64,000 nt of DNA, taken from assembly GCF_900086725.1 (NCBI RefSeq), contig NZ_LT574837.1, positions 786,760 to 850,759 of the forward strand, given 5' to 3'. The translations under genes were made by a program, and so were the position numbers. Under the pieces are notes generated by a model that was given only the letters and a program-made list of their open reading frames with translations, was not told where the DNA came from and did not search any database. This document shows, piece after piece, positions 9,250-17,282 of this stretch (position 1 is the first letter of the stretch; the number at the start of each line of letters is the position of its first letter). The DNA is from Bariatricus massiliensis. GTDB taxonomy: Bacteria > Bacillota > Clostridia > Lachnospirales > Lachnospiraceae.

Positions 9250-10458
9250 TTAATACATCATGCGGGCAATGGGCGCGTCCTCCATATTATCCTTGGTTAC
9301 CCATGTATATCCCGCGTCTACAACCGCCTCATTTCCCTGACCGAGAACGGCCCGCGCGCATGCCACTACAGTAGCATATCCAATCCCGTACGGATTCTGT
9401 ACAATCAGTCCTTCCAGCTTCTCCTCTTTCAAGAGCTCGAGCTGATCCTTGCCGCCGTCGAAGCTTATAACCTTCATGTCTTCTCTCTCAAGAGACTCAC
9501 AAGCCTCTACCGCCAGCTTAGCGGCTTCTTCATTCGTCGTATAGCAGCCTTTGATAGACGGATTCTTCTCCAGAATGTACTTCACTACTTCTTCCTGTGT
9601 GATATCGCTTCCGCTGTCAGCCTCACTCTCCGGCGCGTCTGCTCCCTCCGCAGGCTCTTCTGTATCTGGCTGTTCCCCGCTTTCCGGGACGCCTGCGATC
9701 TCTTTCTGCATCTCCTCCAGTTCATCTAAGTGATATACTTTAACTACCTTCACATTTGGATGATTCTGTGTAATCTCATCTAGGAAGCCTTTTTCCCGTT
9801 CCTTTGCCGAGGTAGACTTAGAGTCATGGACAAAAAGGGCAATCTCTCCCTCGTCATCAATGCTGTCGCAGAGCTTTCTGGCCGCTGTGGCCGCCGCCTC
9901 CAGATTGTTCGTATCTACCATAGCTGCGATATCCTGATAATCTACCCCTGAATCAAAAGCCACGATCGGAATATTATTCTCCGCCGCCAGATCAAACTGC
10001 ACGGCACATGCCCCGGAGTCTACCGCGGCAATACCTACCGCCGCAGGATATCTCGCCAGCTCTTCATCCAATATATTCACCTGATCGTCCACATCGTTCT
10101 CCGTGCCCGGTGCAGAATAGGTAAGCTTTACTTTATCTTCCCCTTTATATCCAAGAGCCTTGTTCATATCGGCAACAGCCTGTTTAGCGCCTGCCTCCAC
10201 TTCCTTCCAATATGCAGAAGAACTGCCCCTTCCAATAATGGAGAGCGTAGTCCCCGGCTCAAGGTTTAGTCCGTTTACATTGCCGTAAGCCAATGGCTGA
10301 AGTACATCCAGATTACTCTGCTTCTCATTCACTTTGCTGTCGGTTTTATTTGTATTCGTCTCGCCTGTATCTCCGTCATTCAAGGATTCTTTCTGACATC
10401 CGCCAAAGACCAATGACGCACACAACGCCGCAGCCAAAATCCCCCATCGTTTATTCAT
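9250..10458 (-). CDS. Sugar-type ABC substrate-binding lipoprotein (PBP type 1 fold), no transporter partner nearby
   Basis: 402 residues. A lipoprotein signal peptide ends at the lipobox LVFGGC (Cys about 20). The mature part is a type-1 periplasmic-binding fold of the ribose/xylose family: SIIGRGSSSAYWKEVEAGA, IPIVAFDSGVD, CYTTNEEAAKLAVEAC and VISFDGGKDQLELL. An acidic Pro/Glu/Asp insert (about 250-285) interrupts the second lobe near the hinge, which is unusual. No permease or ATPase gene is adjacent: it is flanked by a terminator and by a divergent ferredoxin. It may serve a transporter encoded elsewhere or a sensor kinase; the neighbouring orphan two-component system is one candidate. 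Confidence 0.8.
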   Translation of the reverse strand: MNKRWGILAAALCASLVFGGCQKESLNDGDTGETNTNKTDSKVNEKQSNLDVLQPLAYGNVNGLNLEPGTTLSIIGRGSSSAYWKEVEAGAKQAVADMNKALGYKGEDKVKLTYSAPGTENDVDDQVNILDEELARYPAAVGIAAVDSGACAVQFDLAAENNIPIVAFDSGVDYQDIAAMVDTNNLEAAATAARKLCDSIDDEGEIALFVHDSKSTSAKEREKGFLDEITQNHPNVKVVKVYHLDELEEMQKEIAGVPESGEQPDTEEPAEGADAPESEADSGSDITQEEVVKYILEKNPSIKGCYTTNEEAAKLAVEACESLEREDMKVISFDGGKDQLELLKEEKLEGLIVQNPYGIGYATVVACARAVLGQGNEAVVDAGYTWVTKDNMEDAPIARMMY

Positions 10459-10629
10459 AACCTATCGCCTCATTTCGCAAATCATGCTAATTCATACAAA
10501 TTCATACAGTAATCACTATACACCATAACGGTGAAAAAAGGTAAAAATATTTCTTAAGAATTCATGAAAATTTTGTGTATCGTATAACCTACTGTATATA
10601 ATGTTCCTAATTTTGAGCATAAAATACCC

Positions 10630-10658
10630 TTGTATATTTGAATAAGATGTATTAGAAT
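10630..10658 (+). promoter_or_regulatory. Sigma-A promoter of the ferredoxin gene
   Basis: TTGTAT and TAGAAT separated by 17 bp, about 50 bp upstream of the ferredoxin start. Upstream sequence is very AT-rich. Confidence 0.6.
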
Positions 10659-10670
10659 AGAGTCATGCAA

Positions 10671-10686
10671 AACAGTAACAACTGTT
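10671..10686. promoter_or_regulatory. Palindrome in the ferredoxin 5' leader
   Basis: AACAGT-AACA-ACTGTT is a perfect inverted repeat just downstream of the predicted transcription start and upstream of the ribosome binding site. It could be an operator or a small leader hairpin. Confidence 0.4.
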
Positions 10687-10710
10687 CAATAGAAAAGGAG
10701 GATACATATC

Positions 10711-10881
10711 ATGGCACATGTAATTTCAGATGAATGCGTAAGCTGTGGCGCTTGCGAAGCAGAATGTCCAGTAGGAGCAATCTCTCAGGGAGCAGACCAT
10801 TACGAAATCGACGCTGACGCTTGTGTAGATTGTGGTGCTTGTGCAGCACAGTGCCCGACAGGAGCTATTTCTCAGGGTTAA
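10711..10881 (+). CDS. 2[4Fe-4S] ferredoxin, clostridial type
   Basis: 56 residues, the normal size. Two CxxCxxCxxxCP motifs: CVSCGACEAECP and CVDCGACAAQCP, each followed by the same PxGAISQG turn, showing the internal duplication of the family. It is a soluble low-potential electron carrier for anaerobic metabolism. AAAGGAGG lies upstream at good spacing. It is a single-gene unit with its own promoter and terminator, as expected for a highly expressed ferredoxin. Confidence 0.95.
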   Translation: MAHVISDECVSCGACEAECPVGAISQGADHYEIDADACVDCGACAAQCPTGAISQG

Positions 10882-11185
10882 TTTTCAGACAGCAGTCAAA
10901 TAAAATAGCGTGGACGATACACGTCCGCGCCCGGCTTACCGTCCTTTAGCGGCTGCAAGTCCGGTTAATTACTATAAAAAGACAAGATTCCCGACTTTGC
11001 GCGGTAATGCTTGTCTTTTTTATATTATCATGACAAAGGCTCTCCTTATTTGTCGAACGATTCTTCTGTCATTTCCCGCATATTGTGTTAAAATAAAGTT
11101 GTTAAAGAAAACACCTCAGAAACTTTTTAATATCTTAATGTTTCATAAACCATTCTGGGGACAAGCAGTAGTAAGGGGGTATCGT
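10882..11185. other. Intergenic region between ferredoxin and MerR gene
   Basis: About 300 bp without a gene. It holds a GC-rich hairpin without a T tract (about 10908-10930), the ferredoxin terminator (10976-11020), and the AT-rich leader of the MerR gene, with a TAAAAT -10-like box near 11090. Confidence 0.6.
10976..11020 (+). terminator. Ferredoxin terminator
   Basis: AAAAAGACAAG pairs perfectly with CTTGTCTTTTT (11-bp stem with further pairing inside the loop), then TATATT. Confidence 0.8.
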
Positions 11186-11806
11186 ATGGGCGACGTTCAT
11201 TATATGATTTCGGAGACCGCGAAACGTGTGGGAGTAGAATCCCATGTTCTGCGTTACTGGGAAGAAGAACTTAACCTTCCCATCGGCCGTACCGAAATGG
11301 GGCATCGGCACTATACGGAAGAAGATATACAGCTTTTTTGCTGTATCAAAGAACTCAAAGAACAAGGCATGCAGCTCAAGGAATTAAAGGGAGTCATCCC
11401 GGACATGCTTCGTGCCAAAGAACAACTCAAGGCGAAACGCCATCCGATAAGCACACCTGTCAATTCAGACAGTAATTCAGTACATAACGATAAACAATTA
11501 CAGACTAATGTGCAGCCGGAAGTTCTGGAGCTCACTCCCGATTACCGGCAGGCAGAGGCAATGCTTACTTCTGTCATGCAGAACGTAATGCTGCAAAACA
11601 ATAAAATTCTGGAAGAGAACATCTGCAAAGGTGTCACGGAAAAAGTGGCAAAGGATATGGATTTCCTTCTGCAGGCAAAGGATCGTCAGGAAGAAGACCG
11701 TTTTCGGAAACTGGACCATCTTATCCGCCAGCAGCAGACTATCCGCAAAGAAGCCTCGAGACCGGCACCGTCCCGTTATCTCCGTAAAATTTTCGGAGAG
11801 TCCTAA
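11186..11806 (+). CDS. MerR-family transcriptional regulator
   Basis: 206 residues: an N-terminal MerR winged helix (MISETAKRVGVESHVLRYWEEEL, then HRHYTEEDIQLF) followed by a low-complexity linker (about 80-115) and a C-terminal helical, charged region resembling the DUF3967/coiled-coil part of clostridial MerR-like proteins. No metal-binding cysteines of the MerR/CueR type are seen, so the ligand is unknown. The ATG after AAGGGGG is chosen; the frame is open 92 codons further upstream, but that part covers the ferredoxin terminator and is not protein-like. Confidence 0.8.
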   Translation: MGDVHYMISETAKRVGVESHVLRYWEEELNLPIGRTEMGHRHYTEEDIQLFCCIKELKEQGMQLKELKGVIPDMLRAKEQLKAKRHPISTPVNSDSNSVHNDKQLQTNVQPEVLELTPDYRQAEAMLTSVMQNVMLQNNKILEENICKGVTEKVAKDMDFLLQAKDRQEEDRFRKLDHLIRQQQTIRKEASRPAPSRYLRKIFGES

Positions 11807-11812
11807 TTTCAA

Positions 11813-11883
11813 AAAGAGCTGATGTTTTGGAATACTCACCCTGCTACCCGGCAGAACACCCACTCCAAAACATACAGCTCTTT
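11813..11883. terminator. Bidirectional terminator between MerR gene and dnaB
   Basis: AAAGAGCTG-ATGTTTTGGA pairs with TCCAAAACATACAGCTCTTT with a single bulge, giving a stem of about 19 bp. It lies between convergent genes. Confidence 0.8.
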
Positions 11884-11905
11884 CTTCATGTGATACTATA
11901 AAACA

Positions 11906-13255
11906 TCAATCCTCTTCCACTTTCCTCTGCGAATTCGCAAACTTGGTATATTGAGGCAGCCAGGTCAGCACAACAGTACCGATGGGACCGTTCCTCTGCT
12001 TGGCAATGATAATCTCCGCCTCATTGATATGCTCCGTGTCCTTATTATAATAGTCATCACGGTAAATAAACATTACCACGTCGGCGTCCTGCTCGATAGC
12101 TCCTGATTCACGGAGGTCGGACAGCATAGGACGGTGATCCGGCCTTTGCTCTACCGCCCGGCTCAACTGAGACAGGGAAATGACCGGAACGTGCAGCTCT
12201 CTGGCCAAAGATTTCAGCGAACGGGAAATATCAGATATCTCCTGCTGTCTGGACTCACTGCGCCCGCCTACACTTCCGCTCATCAACTGAAGGTAGTCGA
12301 TGATAATCAGCTCCAGATTATGCTCCAGCTTATATTTCCTGCATTTAGAGCGCATCTCCGAGATGGAAATACCCGGAGTGTCATCTATGATCAGATTAGA
12401 ACGTCCGATTGTGCCTGCCCCTTCTATCAGCTTCTCCCAGTCAGAATCCTTTAAGTTTCCGCTTCTGAGCGCTTGAGCGTCCACGTAGGACTCCAAAGAA
12501 AAGAGACGGTTCACCAGCTGCTCCTTTGACATTTCCAGACTGAATATGGCAACTGTCTTATTCTGCTTGAACGCCACATGCTGGGCAATGTTCAGCACGA
12601 AGGCCGTCTTTCCCATAGAAGGACGGGCGGCTACCAAAATCAAGTCCGAAGGCTGCAGACCGGACATCTTATAATCCAAATCGATAAATCCCGTGGGAAT
12701 ACCGGTCACAGTCCCCTTACTCTTAGACGCCTTCTCTATCTTCTCCAGAGCGTTGAGAACAACCTGTTTAATCGGTACATAATCACCGCTCCCGCGGTTC
12801 TGGACCAGTTCGAATACTTTCTTCTCGGTCCGCTCCATAATAGCCTCCACCGGCTCCTTAGCGATATAGCAGGCATTGGCTATCTCTTCATTCATCTTAA
12901 TCATTTTGCGGAGCATCGCCTTTTCCGCGACAATCTCTGCATAATATTTCACATTAGCCGAAGTTGGAACCGCCGCTACCAGCTCCCTGACAAATTCCAG
13001 ACTACTGATTTCCTCCGGCACATCCTTCTCCTTCAGCCTGTCCTGAAGTGTAATCAAGTCAACAGGCTTTCCCTCATTAAAAAGTTCCACCACGGAATCG
13101 AAAATCACTCCATATGCTGTTTGATAAAAATCATCCCCGCAGATAATCTCTGCCGCACTGGTGATGGCATCCTTATCCATCAGCATGGCCCCTACAACGG
13201 ACTGCTCTGCTTCAATACTGTGCGGCGGTACTCGTTTAATGAGTGCTTCATCCAT
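11906..13255 (-). CDS. dnaB: Replicative DNA helicase DnaB
   Basis: 449 residues, typical DnaB length. N-terminal DnaB domain (about 10-110, PHSIEAEQSVVGAML), linker helix, and RecA-like helicase core with Walker A ARPSMGKTAF (about 210), Walker B LIIIDYLQLM, and the H4 motif SDLRESGAIEQDADVV with the C-terminal arginine-finger region. It unwinds DNA at the replication fork. It is the last gene of gdpP-rplI-dnaB, a conserved firmicute order, 13 bp after rplI. Confidence 0.95.
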   Translation of the reverse strand: MDEALIKRVPPHSIEAEQSVVGAMLMDKDAITSAAEIICGDDFYQTAYGVIFDSVVELFNEGKPVDLITLQDRLKEKDVPEEISSLEFVRELVAAVPTSANVKYYAEIVAEKAMLRKMIKMNEEIANACYIAKEPVEAIMERTEKKVFELVQNRGSGDYVPIKQVVLNALEKIEKASKSKGTVTGIPTGFIDLDYKMSGLQPSDLILVAARPSMGKTAFVLNIAQHVAFKQNKTVAIFSLEMSKEQLVNRLFSLESYVDAQALRSGNLKDSDWEKLIEGAGTIGRSNLIIDDTPGISISEMRSKCRKYKLEHNLELIIIDYLQLMSGSVGGRSESRQQEISDISRSLKSLARELHVPVISLSQLSRAVEQRPDHRPMLSDLRESGAIEQDADVVMFIYRDDYYNKDTEHINEAEIIIAKQRNGPIGTVVLTWLPQYTKFANSQRKVEED

Positions 13256-13268
13256 CTTGAGACTCCCC

Positions 13269-13715
13269 CTAAGCTTCGCCTACATGTACTTTCAACTCTG
13301 CTGTCACCTGTGGGTGCAGCTTTACCGCCACCAGATGTACGCCCAGAGACTTTATGGGCTCCTTCATCTGGATTTTCTTCTTATCCACATCCAGATTCAT
13401 CTGTGCCTTCACAGCCTCAGCGATTTCCTTGGAAGAGACAGAGCCAAATGTCCTGCCGCCCTCTCCCGTCTTAATAGAAAGCTCTACCTTGCCCGCCTCT
13501 ATCTCAGCTGCCAGCGCCTTGGCCGCTTCCAGATTCTCCTGTGCGATTTTCTCTTCATTCTGCTTTTTCAGCTTTAAATCATTGAGATTCTTACTTGTAG
13601 CCTCAAGCCCCAGCTTTTTTGGCAGAATCATATTTCTAGCATATCCGTCGCTTACATTCACAATCTCGCCCTTTTTTCCAAGTGACTTTACATCTTCTAA
13701 CAATATAACCTTCAT
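13269..13715 (-). CDS. rplI: 50S ribosomal protein L9
   Basis: 148 residues, the family length. N-terminal RNA-binding domain MKVILLEDVKSLGKKGEIV and NMILPKKLGLEAT, long connecting helix (about 42-75) and C-terminal domain. The ATG directly abuts the gdpP stop codon TAG, and the GGGAG site lies inside the end of gdpP, so translation is coupled. Confidence 0.96.
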   Translation of the reverse strand: MKVILLEDVKSLGKKGEIVNVSDGYARNMILPKKLGLEATSKNLNDLKLKKQNEEKIAQENLEAAKALAAEIEAGKVELSIKTGEGGRTFGSVSSKEIAEAVKAQMNLDVDKKKIQMKEPIKSLGVHLVAVKLHPQVTAELKVHVGEA

Positions 13716-15764
13716 CTAAATATCTCCCTCTTCTATCATAATATTAATTGTATTCTTCAAGGCATCTATAGCCCTTTCCATGTCCGTATGCTCGAACTGG
13801 GCTCCGGCTGTATTGATATGGCCCCCGCCTCCCATTCTCTCCATAATAATCTGGACGTTTACTTCATCAATAGAGCGGGCGCTCACATAAATCTTACCGT
13901 TATATTCCGTCAGTACAAAGGAGGCCTTTATCTCCTCGATATCCAGAAGCTCGTTGGCTGCCTGTGCCCCGATAATTGTCGGGCTTTCGATGTTCAGCCG
14001 TTCACCTCTGGCGATAGCAAATACATCCCGGTAAACCTCTGCGCTGCTGATAATTGCGGCCTTGGCACGGTAGGACAGCATATCATCCCGGAGAAGCTTT
14101 CTCACATAAGTGATGTCCGCTCCGCATCGTCTCAGATAGGCTGCAGCCTCAAAAGTACGCACGCCCGTTCTGGCCACAAAGTTGTTTGTATCTACTAATA
14201 TACCCGCATAGAGGCTGTTGGCCTCCATAGAGGTAAGCTTCAAGTCATCTCCAATATATTGCAGTACCTCTGCAACCATCTCACAAGCAGATGAAGCATA
14301 TGGCTCAATATAGGAAAGAACCGCATTTTCAATCACTTCATCACTCTGGCGGTGGTGGTCGAGTACGGCTATCGTCTTCGTTAATTTCAGGAGACGTTCA
14401 CATTCTGTCATCTTAGGCTTGTTCGTATCTACGACTACAACCATCGTATTCTCGTCCGCCAGTTCCTCCGCCTCGTAAGAATTGACGAACAGATTCTCCG
14501 GATAAGCGGTATTGTTCTTAAATGCTTCGTAGAGCGGCCTCAACGTCATGGAAATATCGTTCAATACGATATTGACCTTTTTCTCCATCGCCGCCGCGGC
14601 TCGGTAAATACCGATTGCCGCCCCGAAGGAATCCACATCCGTCATCTTATGCCCCATGACGATAACGCGGTCTTTCGCTATCATAAACTCACGCAGCGCC
14701 TCCGCCTTGACACGTGCCTTGACACGTGTGTTTTTGGACATCTGCTCCCGCTTGCCGCCGTAATATGAAATTCCCTTACTGTTCTTCACAACGGCCTGAT
14801 CGCCGCCTCGTGCCAACGCTAAATCGATAGCGACACGCGCAAAGTTATACCCTACAGCATAAGTATCCGTGCTCATTCCCAGCCCTATGCTCAAGGTAAC
14901 CGGAACCTGATTACCTATGTTGACATTCTTCACATCTTCCAGCAGTGAGAACCGGTCATCCGCCATCATCTCAAAACTGCGCTTTTTAATAACAATAAAA
15001 TACTTATCCTTCTCCAGCTTCTTGACGATACCATCCAGCGCAGAGATATACTGATTGATTTTCCGGTCAATGAGCGCTACCAGAAGGGACTGACGCACCT
15101 CCTCCACACTCTCCATGACCTCATCATAATTATCAATGTATACAAGCCCTGCCACCAGCTTCTCTTCCTCATTCTGGCGGATATACTGGTTCAGCTCTGT
15201 CACGTCCTGAAGGTGGATGGCAATAAAATATTCCTTCTCCGCAGGAAGCTCAAGAAGCTGCTCCGTCTCGCTGAACCCTTCTACAGAAACACACTGTATC
15301 TCTGCCTGATAGTCCTTGTCCTTATAACTGAATTCCAAACTGACACTTTCATTCTCCTGCTTCGGGAAAACTCCACGGTTCAGCTCTGGTATATATTTGC
15401 TCAAATGCGTCTCTTTCCTCACATCTGTTCCCAGAACTTCCCTGAACTGCGTATTCATCCACAGCACCTTGCCGTCGTCCAAAAGAATAACATACGGAAT
15501 CGATAACTCCCTTAACAACGTATTCTGGACAATTCCATACTGTGCCGCGAATTCCACCATGTCAGCCAGAATCAAAGACTTATTGTAAAAATACAAAAGC
15601 CCCACGATCACCGCATATATGATGACAAACACACTCATAGCAGCCCCTGCACGCTTGTCAGCCTTATATATCCAGATATTCATGGCAATCAGCAAAACCG
15701 TCATAATCGCCGGCCACTGCATATATAGCCTAAGTTGTCCCTTTAACTTGATGTTCTGTTTCAT
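13716..15764 (-). CDS. gdpP: Cyclic-di-AMP phosphodiesterase GdpP (DHH family)
   Basis: 682 residues. Two N-terminal transmembrane segments (about 15-55), a PAS-like domain, a degenerate GGDEF domain, then the DHH domain with GHKMTDVDSFGAAIGIYR, VVVVDTNKPKM, LDHHRQSDEV and NNFVARTGVRTFEAA, and DHHA1 with MGGGGHINTAGAQ. It hydrolyses c-di-AMP to pApA and so controls osmotic and cell-wall homeostasis. The ATG at 15762-15764 is preferred (GAGGG upstream) over an ATG 11 codons earlier. First gene of the gdpP-rplI-dnaB operon. Confidence 0.93.
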   Translation of the reverse strand: MKQNIKLKGQLRLYMQWPAIMTVLLIAMNIWIYKADKRAGAAMSVFVIIYAVIVGLLYFYNKSLILADMVEFAAQYGIVQNTLLRELSIPYVILLDDGKVLWMNTQFREVLGTDVRKETHLSKYIPELNRGVFPKQENESVSLEFSYKDKDYQAEIQCVSVEGFSETEQLLELPAEKEYFIAIHLQDVTELNQYIRQNEEEKLVAGLVYIDNYDEVMESVEEVRQSLLVALIDRKINQYISALDGIVKKLEKDKYFIVIKKRSFEMMADDRFSLLEDVKNVNIGNQVPVTLSIGLGMSTDTYAVGYNFARVAIDLALARGGDQAVVKNSKGISYYGGKREQMSKNTRVKARVKAEALREFMIAKDRVIVMGHKMTDVDSFGAAIGIYRAAAAMEKKVNIVLNDISMTLRPLYEAFKNNTAYPENLFVNSYEAEELADENTMVVVVDTNKPKMTECERLLKLTKTIAVLDHHRQSDEVIENAVLSYIEPYASSACEMVAEVLQYIGDDLKLTSMEANSLYAGILVDTNNFVARTGVRTFEAAAYLRRCGADITYVRKLLRDDMLSYRAKAAIISSAEVYRDVFAIARGERLNIESPTIIGAQAANELLDIEEIKASFVLTEYNGKIYVSARSIDEVNVQIIMERMGGGGHINTAGAQFEHTDMERAIDALKNTINIMIEEGDI

Positions 15765-15824
15765 CTTTACACCCTCATCATCCTGCAGACTCGCCAAACT
15801 CCTCTGCGCTCACAATACAAACAC

Positions 15825-15871
15825 AATGCAATTGCCTTTAATTGCACTTATGTGCAATCATTATACCACTT
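15825..15871. repeat. 47-bp direct repeat, copy 1: extended -10 promoter plus palindrome
   Basis: Identical to 15960-16006 except one base. On the minus strand it reads TGGTATAAT (extended -10) followed immediately by the palindrome ATTGCAC-ATAA-GTGCAAT at the expected start site, pointing into gdpP. This suggests a promoter with an operator or initial-transcript hairpin. Confidence 0.65.
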
Positions 15872-15959
15872 ACGCAGAAAAGGAAGCGGCGCTTTGCGCC
15901 ATTTACTTTTCAAGTAGTGGCTTGCCGGTATAATGTGCCGCTATAAGCGGCATAAAGGC

Positions 15960-16006
15960 AATGTAATTGCCTTTAATTGCACTTATGTGCAATCATTATA
16001 CCACTT
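15960..16006. repeat. 47-bp direct repeat, copy 2: promoter plus palindrome
   Basis: Second copy, 135 bp from the first and in the same orientation. On the minus strand TTCCAT and TATAAT are 17 bp apart, followed by the same ATTGCAC/GTGCAAT palindrome. It would start a longer gdpP leader passing through copy 1. Confidence 0.65.
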
Positions 16007-16029
16007 TTTCCCCCATTATGGAAGTGAAA

Positions 16030-16072
16030 AAGCAGCCCCGCACGCAACCATACGTTTGCCCGGGACTGCCCT
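16030..16072 (-). terminator. galE terminator
   Basis: On the minus strand GGCAGTCCCG pairs with CGGGGCTGC around a long loop and is followed by TTTTTCA. It separates galE from the gdpP promoters. Confidence 0.7.
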
Positions 16073-16088
16073 CTGTATTAATATGACT

Positions 16089-17105
16089 TTACTTTACATA
16101 ACCATCCGGATTCTGACTCTGCCATCTCCAAGAGTCCTCGCACATCTCTTCCAGACCGCGCTCTGCAACCCATCCCAGTTCTTCCTTTGCCTTCTCCGCA
16201 TTCGAGTAACACGTTGCGATATCACCAGCTCTCCTCGGTTTAATCTGATACGGAATCTCTTTTCCACATGCCTTTTCAAATGCGTGAACCATATCAAGCA
16301 CAGAATAGCCCACACCGGTGCCGAGATTGTATACTTTGACTCCTGCCTTTTCTTCGATTTTCTTCAGAGCCTTCACATGTCCAACCGCCAAGTCCACTAC
16401 ATGGATATAGTCGCGCACGCCGGTGCCGTCATGAGTATCATAGTCATCTCCAAATACTCCCAGACACTCCAGCTTGCCGATGGCTACCTGTGTGATATAA
16501 GGAATCAAGTTGTTCGGTATTCCCTTCGGGTCCTCTCCCATGAGGCCGCTCTTGTGTGCGCCGATTGGATTGAAGTAGCGAAGAAGCACAACGTTCCATT
16601 CCGGGTCTGCCGTATGCAGATCGGTCAGAATCTGTTCCAGCATCCATTTCGTCCAACCGTACGGATTGGTGCAGGTTCCCTTCGGGCACTCCTCTGTAAT
16701 CGGGATAAATGCAGGGTCGCCATAAATAGTGGCGGAAGAACTGAAAATGATATTCTTCACCCCGTTATTCCTCATCACATCACAGAGCACTAAAGTCCCC
16801 GCAATATTATTCTGATAATACTCCAGCGGTTTCGCCACAGACTCGCCTACCGCCTTCAGTCCCGCGAAATGAATAACTGAATCGATGCTCTCTTTTTCAA
16901 AAATTTCATTCAACGCTTCTGCGTCCCTGATGTCCGCTTTATAAAAAGTCACCTTTTTTCCGGTAATTTGTTCTACTCTTTTCAAGGATTCTTCGGATGC
17001 ATTGCACAAATTATCTACAACCACAACTTCATATCCTGTGTTCAAAAGCTCCACACATGTGTGGCTTCCGATAAATCCAGCTCCGCCTGTTACCAAAATT
17101 GCCAT
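16089..17105 (-). CDS. galE: UDP-glucose 4-epimerase GalE
   Basis: 338 residues, the family length. Rossmann motif TGGAGFIGSHTC, the SSSATIYG serine region and the catalytic Tyr-x3-Lys in NPYGWTKW. It interconverts UDP-glucose and UDP-galactose (or the GlcNAc/GalNAc pair). It lies just downstream of a NahK-like kinase and nucleotidyltransferase, matching the epimerase position in galacto-N-biose loci, but a terminator and its own upstream region separate it, so it is probably its own unit. Confidence 0.94.
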   Translation of the reverse strand: MAILVTGGAGFIGSHTCVELLNTGYEVVVVDNLCNASEESLKRVEQITGKKVTFYKADIRDAEALNEIFEKESIDSVIHFAGLKAVGESVAKPLEYYQNNIAGTLVLCDVMRNNGVKNIIFSSSATIYGDPAFIPITEECPKGTCTNPYGWTKWMLEQILTDLHTADPEWNVVLLRYFNPIGAHKSGLMGEDPKGIPNNLIPYITQVAIGKLECLGVFGDDYDTHDGTGVRDYIHVVDLAVGHVKALKKIEEKAGVKVYNLGTGVGYSVLDMVHAFEKACGKEIPYQIKPRRAGDIATCYSNAEKAKEELGWVAERGLEEMCEDSWRWQSQNPDGYVK

Positions 17106-17196
17106 GATATCTTCCTCCTATACATTTCAGTCACATTGGTTGATTATTGTCTCTATAAATACTATATCACAAGAAACAAAAATATGGAATACTTTA

Positions 17197-17248
17197 TTTA
17201 CTAAATTTTTAATCTCTTTTAGTAAATATCTCTCTACTTTTTACTAAA
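17197..17248. promoter_or_regulatory. Repeated TTTACTAAA boxes upstream of galE
   Basis: TTTACTAAA (17197-17205), its inverse TTTAGTAAA (17218-17226) and a third TTTACTAAA (17240-17248). They lie between the kinase terminator and galE. The spacing suggests a binding site for a dimeric regulator; no regulator can be assigned. Confidence 0.4.
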
Positions 17249-17273
17249 AGCCTGCGTTTTCACACAGGCTTTC
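17246..17273 (-). terminator. Terminator downstream of the sugar kinase
   Basis: AAAGCCTG and CAGGCTTT form an 8-bp stem; on the minus strand the stem is followed by TTTTAGTAAAAAG. It ends the sugar operon before galE. Confidence 0.7.
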
Positions 17274-17282
17274 GTAATCACT

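Larger units (their letters stand above)
15765..16088. other. Structured intergenic region upstream of gdpP
   Basis: About 320 bp with no gene. It contains two 47-bp direct repeats (listed separately) and, between them, three small palindromes: GGCGC-TTT-GCGCC, TACTT-TTC-AAGTA and TGCCGCT-ATA-AGCGGCA. The galE terminator is at its right end. Confidence 0.7.

Noticed and set aside
10910..11185. N-terminal extension of the MerR gene by 92 codons
   Set aside because: It covers the ferredoxin terminator, has no ribosome binding site at its start and does not read like protein; the ATG at 11186 has AAGGGGG upstream.
15825..16006. Possible two-unit CRISPR remnant
   Set aside because: Only two repeats with an 88-bp structured spacer and built-in promoter motifs; no cas genes.
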